Of a DNA stretch of 64,000 nucleotides, positions 57,603 through 64,000 are shown one piece after another. How positions within the stretch are numbered: position 1 is the stretch's first letter; each line of letters opens with the position of its first letter. The stretch covers positions 1,984,001 to 2,048,000 of the forward strand of contig OY969581.1 in NCBI GenBank assembly GCA_963701265.1. Direction: 5' to 3'. The notes below the pieces were generated by a model that did not search any database, was not told the DNA's origin, and worked only from the letters and a program-made list of their open reading frames with translations. A program made the translations under genes and the position numbers. This DNA comes from VRUE01 sp963701265 (GTDB lineage: Bacteria; Actinomycetota; Thermoleophilia; Solirubrobacterales; 70-9).

Positions 57603-59219
57603 ATGCAAAGCTCGACCGACCTCTCCCTCGACAGCACTTTTCCGGCTGCTGAATCGCGTCGTGGCGCCCTGGTCCAGGACCGGCCGACGCTCGGCAGTCT
57701 CCCCCGCGCCAGCCGCGGTCTCGGTTGGTGGCTCCCCCCCGCCATCGATCTCATCTCTTCCTCGGTCGCGCTGATCGCAATCACCTTGATCGCCGGCGTC
57801 GGTGTGTTCCCCGCGCTGCCGATTGCGCCACTGCTCCTGGTCATGCTCAACGGCCTGCTCGGTGTCTACGGCGCCAACGCCTCGAAGGCCGGCCTCGACA
57901 GCGAGGACGGCATGGCCTGGCCGGTGATCCGCCTGCTGATGGCCGCCGTGTTCGCTTGGTCGGCCTCGCTGATCACCCCACTCGACGGCGGCTCGCAGCT
58001 CGCCCTCTGGGTCAGCTTCGCCGTGCTCGACACGGCGGGCCGGGCGCTGAGCGCACCGCTGCTGGGGCGCCTGGAGAAAGTCGAGCGCTGGGTCCTCGTC
58101 GGCGACGAGGAAACGGCCGAACGCCTCAAAGGCTACGAGCCGCTGCGCCGCTACGCCAGCGTCGTCTGCACCGTGGCGCCCTTCGAGGACCGCTCCAATC
58201 CTGCCGACCGCGTCGCCGCTCTGGAGATCGTCGATCGCTACCAGGCCGATCGCGTCGTGATCGCCTCCAAGCATGCCGACGACGAGAGCCTGCTCGACCT
58301 GGTCCGTGCCTTCAAGTCGATCGGCGTGCCGGTCAGCCTTCTGCCCCGTCCCCTCGATCTGCTCGAAGCGCCGGCGACGACCGCAAGCAAGGTCGGCGGC
58401 GTGCCGCTGATCGAGGTCGAGGCGCTCGCCACCCGCCGCTCCGTCCCCTATGCCGGCCCCGATCGTCGCGACCGCAAAACCAAGGTCAGCGTCGTCGTGC
58501 CGGCGATGAACGAGGCGAAAAACATCGGCCACGTGCTCAAGCAGCTGCCCGAGGGCCTGCACGAGGTGATCCTGGTCGACGGCAACTCCGAGGACGACAC
58601 GATCGAGGCCGCCCGCGAGGCCTGGCCCGAGATCCGCGTCCTGGTCCAGAGCGGCCGCGGCAAGGGCGACGCCTTCCGCACCGGCTTCGCCGCCGTCACC
58701 GGCAACCTCGTGGTCATGCTCGATGCCGACGGCTCCGCCGACCCGGCCGAGATCCCGCGCTTCGTCGAAGCGCTCGAGGCCGGCGCCGACTTCGCCAAGG
58801 GCTCGCGCTACCTGCCCGGCGGCGGCAGCACCGACATCACCGGCCTGCGCAGCATGGGCAACAAGGTGCTCAGCGGCTCGGCCAACCTCCTGCACGGCAC
58901 CCACTTCACCGACCTCTGTTACGGCTACAACGCCTTCTGGGCCCGTTGCCTGCCCTTCATCGCGCTCGACGTCCCGGGCTTCGAGGTCGAGACCTTGATC
59001 AACCTGCGGATCGCCGGTGCCGGGATGAAGATCACCGAGGTGCCGAGCTACGAGCTCGACCGCATCCACGGCGAGAGCAACCTCAACACCTTCCGCGACG
59101 GCTTCCGCGTGCTCGGCACGATCCTCAGCGAGGCGCGGCGTCGGCGCAGCATCCACCACGAGCGTCCGGCGGCCGGCGCCGAGGCGCGGAAGGCGAAGGC
59201 AGCCGCCACTACTGCTTGA
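57603..59219 (+). CDS. chimeric membrane protein with C-terminal GT2 glycosyltransferase
   Basis: A 538-residue protein. Residues about 44-160 hold four predicted membrane helices (SSVALIAITLIAGVGVF; PLLLVMLNGLLGVYG), followed by a Rossmann-type domain (WVLVGDEETAERLKGYEPLR; ADRVVIASKHADDESLLDLV) like the N-terminal half of polyprenyl-phosphate sugar transferases. Residues about 295-500 are a GT2 domain (VSVVVPAMNEAKNIGHVLKQ; VVMLDADGSADPAEIPRF with DxD). The usual phosphosugar-transferase half is replaced by GT2, an unusual fusion. Likely works in surface glycan assembly. Confidence 0.8.
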   Translation: MQSSTDLSLDSTFPAAESRRGALVQDRPTLGSLPRASRGLGWWLPPAIDLISSSVALIAITLIAGVGVFPALPIAPLLLVMLNGLLGVYGANASKAGLDSEDGMAWPVIRLLMAAVFAWSASLITPLDGGSQLALWVSFAVLDTAGRALSAPLLGRLEKVERWVLVGDEETAERLKGYEPLRRYASVVCTVAPFEDRSNPADRVAALEIVDRYQADRVVIASKHADDESLLDLVRAFKSIGVPVSLLPRPLDLLEAPATTASKVGGVPLIEVEALATRRSVPYAGPDRRDRKTKVSVVVPAMNEAKNIGHVLKQLPEGLHEVILVDGNSEDDTIEAAREAWPEIRVLVQSGRGKGDAFRTGFAAVTGNLVVMLDADGSADPAEIPRFVEALEAGADFAKGSRYLPGGGSTDITGLRSMGNKVLSGSANLLHGTHFTDLCYGYNAFWARCLPFIALDVPGFEVETLINLRIAGAGMKITEVPSYELDRIHGESNLNTFRDGFRVLGTILSEARRRRSIHHERPAAGAEARKAKAAATTA

Positions 59220-59235
59220 GTACCGGGCAGCTCAT

Positions 59236-61026
59236 ATGGCTCGCCCGAAACCGACGACCGGCTACCTAGCGCCGATCGCGCTTGCAGCAGGCATCGGTCT
59301 GCTGGTCTGCTCGTTCGCCAACACCCTCGCCCGCGAAGGCGGCGACCCCTCCCTCCTCTACTGGGCGGGGATCCTGGTCATCGCCCTGCCGATCTTCTGG
59401 CGGCTGACCTCGCGCGATGCCTCGACCGGCGAGCGGCTGGCCCTCGTCTGCATGCTCGGCCTCTCGCTCTACGCGGTCAAGGTGGTCCGCGACGCACCGT
59501 TCTTCACCTTCTCCGACGAGCTCGTGCACGCCTTCAACGCCGACCAGATCACCAGCCACCACCACCTCTTTCGCTCCAACCCGATCCTGCCGGTGACGCC
59601 GAACTACCCCGGCCTCGAGGGCGCCACCTCGGCCCTGATGAGCCTGACCGGGCTCTCCAGCTACGGCGCCGGCATCGTCGTCGTCGGCTCTGCTCGCCTC
59701 TCGCTGATGATCGGGCTCTTCCTGCTCTTCACCCGCATCGGTGGCTCGGCCCGCACCGCCGGCCTCGCCGCGGCGATCTACGCCGGCAACTTCAACTTCT
59801 TCTTCTGGGGCGCGCAGTTCTCCTACGAGTCGGTCGCGCTGCCGCTCTTCGTCGTCGTCCTGATGGCGGTGGCCGAGCGCGATGCCTCGCCGCGGGAGTG
59901 GGCCCGCGAGTGGGCGGTGCCGATCGTGCTCGGGATCGCCGCGATCGTCGTCACCCACCACCTCACCTCCTACGCGGTCGCGGTCTTCCTCGCCACGCTC
60001 GCGGTCGTCTACTGGGCGCTGCGACGCGACTGGAGCTGGCCAAACCCCTGGCGCTACGCGATCCTCGCCGCCGTCCTCGCAGTCGGCTGGCTGCTGCTCG
60101 TCGCCAACTCAACCATCGATTACCTCTCGCCGGTCATCACCGAAGCCTTCGAAGCGATCTTCAACACCGCCTCCGGCGACGAGCCCGCGCGTGGCCTCTT
60201 CCAAGGCAAGGAGTCGAGCATCCCGGACACCCCGATCCTCGCCCGTGGCGTCGCCCTGCTCGCCGTCGCCCTGCTCGGTCTCGGCGTGCTCTTCGGCCTC
60301 AAGCGCTTCTGGCAGCGCTACCGCAAGGAGCCCTACGCGCTGATCTTCGCCGCTGCCTCGATCGTCTTCTTCGGGACGCTGCTGCTGCGCCTCGCTCCCG
60401 CCGCCTGGGAGACGGGCAACCGACTCAGCGAGTACCTCTTCGTCGGCCTCGCCTTCATCGCCGCCCTCTCCGGGCTGCAGAACTGGCGTCCCAAAAAATG
60501 GCCCTGGCTCGGCCGTGCTTCGCTGACCGCTGCCCTTGGAGTCGTCCTCGTCGGCGGTGCGATCGCCGGCTGGCCCTGGGACCTGCAGCTCTCCTCGCCG
60601 ATCCGGGCCAGCGCCGAGGGGCGCACGATCTCCTCGGCGCCGCTGGCGCTGGCCGAGTGGGCGGAGCGCAACATTCCTGCGGACGAGCGCTTCGGCGCCA
60701 CCACCGGCGACGCGCGCATGCTGATGGCGCCGGGCGAACGGGTTGCCTTCGCCGGCAAGACCCCCGACATTCAGGACATCCTCGAGGAGAGCGCCTTCTC
60801 GGACTGGGAGCTGCCGCTGCTGCGCAGAGAAGACATCCGCTACGTGGTCACCGATCGCCGTGAAATCTCCTCCGACGCGACCCGCGGCTACGCCTTCTCG
60901 ATCCGCGGCGACGAACCCGAACTGGCGCCGTTGGACACCGTCACCAAGTTCGCCGACCTGCCCGGGGCGAAGCGGATCTACTCCAGCGGCGACATCTCGG
61001 TCTACGACCTGGGAGCGGGCCGATGA
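59236..61026 (+). CDS. polytopic membrane protein, GT-C-like
   Basis: A 596-residue protein with about 10-12 helices (IALAAGIGLLVCSFANTLA first). The first large loop contains FFTFSDELVHAFNADQITSH, where acidic residues could serve as in GT-C glycosyltransferases (DxE/ExE type), and a Tyr/His-rich extracytoplasmic stretch follows. The C-terminal soluble part (about 455-596) carries GRTISSAPLALAEWAERNIP. A polyprenyl-linked sugar transferase or ligase is inferred. Stop overlaps the next gene by 4 bp. Confidence 0.7.
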   Translation: MARPKPTTGYLAPIALAAGIGLLVCSFANTLAREGGDPSLLYWAGILVIALPIFWRLTSRDASTGERLALVCMLGLSLYAVKVVRDAPFFTFSDELVHAFNADQITSHHHLFRSNPILPVTPNYPGLEGATSALMSLTGLSSYGAGIVVVGSARLSLMIGLFLLFTRIGGSARTAGLAAAIYAGNFNFFFWGAQFSYESVALPLFVVVLMAVAERDASPREWAREWAVPIVLGIAAIVVTHHLTSYAVAVFLATLAVVYWALRRDWSWPNPWRYAILAAVLAVGWLLLVANSTIDYLSPVITEAFEAIFNTASGDEPARGLFQGKESSIPDTPILARGVALLAVALLGLGVLFGLKRFWQRYRKEPYALIFAAASIVFFGTLLLRLAPAAWETGNRLSEYLFVGLAFIAALSGLQNWRPKKWPWLGRASLTAALGVVLVGGAIAGWPWDLQLSSPIRASAEGRTISSAPLALAEWAERNIPADERFGATTGDARMLMAPGERVAFAGKTPDIQDILEESAFSDWELPLLRREDIRYVVTDRREISSDATRGYAFSIRGDEPELAPLDTVTKFADLPGAKRIYSSGDISVYDLGAGR

Positions 61027-61790
61027 GGGGCCACGGCGACCTGCGCCTCGCCGCCGCAGCGGCGCTGCTCTGCGCCCTCCTGGCGCTGCTGATCCCGGTC
61101 GATGGCATCGCCCTGGTCTTCGCCATGCCCCTGGCCCTGGTCCTGCCCGGTTACGCGATCACGGCGGCCGCCTTTGCCCGCCGCCCGCTCGCCTGGCCCC
61201 AGTTCCTGCTGCTCAGCATCGCCCTCAGCCTGGCGGTGCTCGTGCTCGGCAGCCTCCTGCTCAACTACCTGGGCGGCATTCATCCTCTCTCATGGGCCGT
61301 GCTGCTCGTGCTTGTCGTCCTTGCTGCCGGTCGAGCCGCGGCACTGCGACGCGGCAAAGCGGGCAGGGGGCCGAGCTGGCCGCGACCGCGGCTGCGGCGG
61401 CTCGAAATCGCGATGGTCCTCGGCGGCGTGGCAGCCGCGGTGGTCGCGATCGTGCTCTCCTCCTCGACCGTGCCGGTCGGGGATGCAATCGGCTACACCC
61501 AGCTCTGGGTCCTGCCCCAAGCGGGCACAGAGGGGCGCGAAGTGCAGGTTGGAGTGCGCAGCCAGCAACAGGTCTCGACCAACTTCGACCTGCGGGTCCG
61601 GATCGGGCAGGACGCGCTGGTCAGGCGCAGCTTTCGCCTCGCACCCGGCGAAACCCGACTGGTCAAGCTGCGGGCGCCGCCCGGCAGCAGCGGAACGTTG
61701 CCGGTGATCGCCACGCTCTTGCGTCACAATCGCCCCTTCAGCGTCTACCGACGGGTCAAGGGCTCGCTGGTCGCCCCGCGGGGGCCGTGA
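61023..61790 (+). CDS. DUF1616-like membrane protein
   Basis: A 255-residue protein: four membrane helices in the first half (LVFAMPLALVLPGYAITAAA; FLLLSIALSLAVLVLGSLLL), one more near 125-145, then a beta-rich extracytoplasmic domain (SNFDLRVRIGQDALVRRSFR-like region; LAPGETRLVKLRAPPG). DUF1616 proteins are found with cell-surface glycan genes in archaea and actinobacteria. Start and stop overlap both neighbours, so it is part of the operon. Confidence 0.75.
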   Translation: MRGHGDLRLAAAAALLCALLALLIPVDGIALVFAMPLALVLPGYAITAAAFARRPLAWPQFLLLSIALSLAVLVLGSLLLNYLGGIHPLSWAVLLVLVVLAAGRAAALRRGKAGRGPSWPRPRLRRLEIAMVLGGVAAAVVAIVLSSSTVPVGDAIGYTQLWVLPQAGTEGREVQVGVRSQQQVSTNFDLRVRIGQDALVRRSFRLAPGETRLVKLRAPPGSSGTLPVIATLLRHNRPFSVYRRVKGSLVAPRGP

Positions 61791-62887
61791 TGAGCGTCCG
61801 CGCCAGCGACCTCGTGGTCGACATCGTGATCAACAACTACAACTACGGCGCCTTCCTCGAGGACGCAATCGAGAGCGCTTGCGGACAGACGCACGAGCGG
61901 GTCAACGTGCTCGCCGTCGACGACGGCTCGACCGACGACTCGCGCCAGATCCTCGCCCGTTACGGCGACCGGATCGGCCTGATCCTGCAGGAGAACGGCG
62001 GCCAGGCGGCAGCGCTCAACGCCGGCATGGAGCGCTGCGAAGGCGACGTGGTGATCTTCCTCGACGCCGATGACGTGCTGCGACCCGAGGCGGCGGCCCG
62101 CGTCGCCGCCGCCTTCGCCGCCGATGCGGGCGTCAGCAAGGTGCAGTTCCGGATGGAGACGATCGACGCCGAGGGCGAGCCGACCGGCGAGCTCAAGCCC
62201 GCCGCCCACCTGCCGCTGCCAAACGGCGACGTGCGCGCGGCCGAGCTCGCCTACCCCTACGACCTGGTCTGGATGGCAACCAGCGCCAACGCCTTTCGCA
62301 GTGAGGCGCTGCGGCGCATCCTGCCGATCCCGGTGCGGGAGTACCCGGTGACGGGCGCCGACTGGTACCTGGTCCACCTGAGCGCGCTGCTCGGCCGCGT
62401 CGTCTCGCTCGATGTGGTCGGCGCCGGCTACCGCGTGCACGGTGCCAACAGCTACGAACTGGAGCAGGGTCGCCTTGACCTCGATCACTTGCGCCAGGCG
62501 ATCGGCTTCGCCGCCAGCACCTCGCGCGAATTGCTGCGCCTCGCCGACGAGCTCACGCTGGCACCGCCAGAACGGATCCTCTCGCTCGCCGACCTCGCCA
62601 ACCGGATGGCCTCGCTCAAGATCGAGCCGGCGCGCCACCCGATCGCAAGCGATCGCCCGCTCGGCCTGGTTGCCGACGCGGTCGGCGCCGCGCGCCGCCG
62701 CGGCGGGATCTCGCCGGCGATGAAGGCGATCTTCATCGCCTGGTTCGTGGCGATGGCGGCGGCGCCGCGCGGTCTTGCCCATCGACTTGCCGAGCTCTTC
62801 ATGTTTCCCGAGCGGCGCCGCTCGCTGAACGGGGTGCTGGGCCGGCTGCAACGCTCCGGCGGCGCGACTGCGACTGTGGTGGCCTGA
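61790..62887 (+). CDS. GT2-family glycosyltransferase
   Basis: A 365-residue enzyme of the GT-A fold: VVDIVINNYNYGAFLEDAIE, VLAVDDGSTDDSRQILARYG, and VVIFLDADDVLRPEAAARVA with the metal-binding DxD. RVHGANSYEL matches the usual GT2 C-terminal motif (RxHxxN). It transfers a sugar from a nucleotide donor at the cytoplasmic face. ATG 61790 overlaps the upstream stop by one base. Confidence 0.88.
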   Translation: MSVRASDLVVDIVINNYNYGAFLEDAIESACGQTHERVNVLAVDDGSTDDSRQILARYGDRIGLILQENGGQAAALNAGMERCEGDVVIFLDADDVLRPEAAARVAAAFAADAGVSKVQFRMETIDAEGEPTGELKPAAHLPLPNGDVRAAELAYPYDLVWMATSANAFRSEALRRILPIPVREYPVTGADWYLVHLSALLGRVVSLDVVGAGYRVHGANSYELEQGRLDLDHLRQAIGFAASTSRELLRLADELTLAPPERILSLADLANRMASLKIEPARHPIASDRPLGLVADAVGAARRRGGISPAMKAIFIAWFVAMAAAPRGLAHRLAELFMFPERRRSLNGVLGRLQRSGGATATVVA

Positions 62888-62888
62888 G

Positions 62889-64000
62889 ATGCGGATCCTG
62901 ATCGCCACCGACCACTTCCCCCCCTACATCGGCGGCGCCCATCGCCAGGCGCAACTGATCGCGCGGGCGATGGCCGAGCGCGGCCACGAGGTCGCCGTCG
63001 CCACGCCCTGGCACGGCGGGCTGCAGCGGGTCGAAACCGATGGCGATGTCACCGTGCACCGGGTGCGCCAGCTGCGCACGGTCTTCCCGGCGCTGGTGCG
63101 CGACGACCGGCAGCGACACCAGCCGCCCTTTCCCGACCCGGTCACGGTTGCCGGCCTGCGGCGGCTGATCGCCGAGTTCGAACCGGAGATCATCCACGCC
63201 TACGGTTGGCTCGCCTTCTCGGTCGCGGTTGCCCTCGGCCGCAAGCGGATCCCGATGCTGGTCTCCGCCCGCGACTACGGCTACTTCTGCGCCACCCGGA
63301 CCCTGCTGCGCAAGGGCGCACCCTGCAGCGGACCGGGCCCGGCCAAGTGCCTGGCCTGCGCCGGCGACTACTACGGCCGGCCCAAGGGCTGGCTGGCGGC
63401 TGCCGGCGTTGCCGTCTCCAAACCGATGCTGGCCCGCAAGATGACCGGCCTGCACAGCGTCAGCACCTACGTCCACGACGTCACCGTCGAGCACGTGCGG
63501 GCGCCCGGCAACGACCTGGTCGAGGTGACGATCCCGAGCTTCCAGGAGGCGCCCTCTACGGAGGGCATCGACATCGACGGCTGGCTCGCCCGCCTGCCGG
63601 CCGAGCCGTTCATCCTCTTCGTCGGCGCCTTCCGCAAGGTCAAGGGCCTGGAGACGCTGTTCGACGCCTACCGCCAGCTTGACTCGCCACCGCCGCTGGT
63701 GCTGATGGGGACCTACGAGCGCGATTCCCCCACCGACTTCCCCCCCGAGGCGGTCGTGCTGACCGACGTGCCCAACGCAGCGGTGATGGCGGCTTGGGAC
63801 AAGGCGATGTTCGGGGTCATGCCCTCGCTCTGGCCGGAGCCGCTCGGCGCCACCGTGGCCGAGGGGATGAGCCGCGGCCGTCCCGTAATCGGCACCCGGC
63901 TCGGCGGCCACGCCGACATGCTCACCGACTCGGCCGGGATGCTCGTGCCGCAGGGCGACGTCGAGGCGCTGCGGAGGGCGATGGAGCAGCTGATCGCCGA
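62889..64000 (+). CDS. GT4-family glycosyltransferase (partial)
   Basis: The frame runs from ATG 62889, two bases after the GT2 stop, past the right edge (370 codons seen). MRILIATDHFPPYIGGAHRQ is the GT4 N-terminal loop, ILFVGAFRKVKGLETLFDAY begins the donor-binding half, and WPEPLGATVAEGMSRGRPVI is the E-x7-E motif. Four cysteines at about 135-157 (CATRTLLRKGAPC; CLAC) could bind zinc, unusual for GT4. It finishes the visible glycan operon. Confidence 0.88.
   Translation, partial: MRILIATDHFPPYIGGAHRQAQLIARAMAERGHEVAVATPWHGGLQRVETDGDVTVHRVRQLRTVFPALVRDDRQRHQPPFPDPVTVAGLRRLIAEFEPEIIHAYGWLAFSVAVALGRKRIPMLVSARDYGYFCATRTLLRKGAPCSGPGPAKCLACAGDYYGRPKGWLAAAGVAVSKPMLARKMTGLHSVSTYVHDVTVEHVRAPGNDLVEVTIPSFQEAPSTEGIDIDGWLARLPAEPFILFVGAFRKVKGLETLFDAYRQLDSPPPLVLMGTYERDSPTDFPPEAVVLTDVPNAAVMAAWDKAMFGVMPSLWPEPLGATVAEGMSRGRPVIGTRLGGHADMLTDSAGMLVPQGDVEALRRAMEQLIA

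Noticed and set aside
56799..59159. A 786-codon minus-strand frame opposite the lyase and glycosyltransferase genes
   Set aside because: It crosses two well-supported plus-strand genes and the gap between them, and shows no domain.

Overview
The window is high-GC and densely coded, with many GTG and TTG starts and many 1-4 bp start/stop overlaps. The gene set points to an actinobacterium, probably of the Thermoleophilia/Solirubrobacterales type. The main reasons are a fused FbiC-type F420 synthase, the cofD-cofC-cofE and npdG genes, crotonyl-CoA carboxylase/reductase with ethylmalonyl-CoA mutase, and many small lineage-type secreted proteins. This placement is inference; there is no rRNA gene to test it.

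Region 1 (1 to about 11.7 kb) is an accessory island. It holds a left-truncated RelA/SpoT-like protein with no HD domain and a degraded synthetase region, divergent from an ATP-grasp ligase and a small orphan gene. Next come a tyrosine recombinase, a tRNA-like half-site, a TrlF-type PHP+SMC ATPase, a PIN-like protein, a HEPN-motif protein and a HicBA module. It ends at tRNA-Trp. Two copies of a roughly 64-71 bp imperfect direct repeat bracket the TrlF and PIN genes. This looks like a defence or stress island and is where undescribed biology is most likely.

Region 2 (11.7-24 kb) returns to core-like genes. There are three tRNAs, an MBL hydrolase, acetoacetyl-CoA synthetase, a PAP2 phosphatase and a minus-strand operon (SDR, thioesterase, HMG-CoA lyase, acyl-CoA carboxylase beta) that fits leucine/ketone-body catabolism. 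A plus-strand F420 operon (npdG-cofD-cofC-cofE) follows.

Region 3 (24-34 kb) contains fbiC, which carries an in-frame inverted-repeat element, an aquaporin, an orphan THI5-like binding protein, and a tightly overlapping metal operon (multicopper oxidase, ZIP transporter, MntR-like regulator, NRAMP). A palindromic operator candidate lies over the first gene's start codon.

Region 4 (34-57.4 kb) carries ygfZ, rmuC, ccr, two tandem PQQ-type sugar dehydrogenases, clpS, ecm (meaA-type), a MaoC hydratase, an acyl-CoA dehydrogenase, a collagen-like secreted protein, pabB/pabC and a malyl-CoA-lyase-like gene. Ccr, Ecm, MaoC, acyl-CoA dehydrogenase and CitE-like lyase together could make most of the ethylmalonyl-CoA pathway.

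Region 5 (57.6-64 kb) is a plus-strand surface-glycan cluster: a chimeric membrane glycosyltransferase, two polytopic membrane proteins, a GT2 and a GT4 cut by the right edge. No rRNA, CRISPR array or intact insertion sequence was seen.
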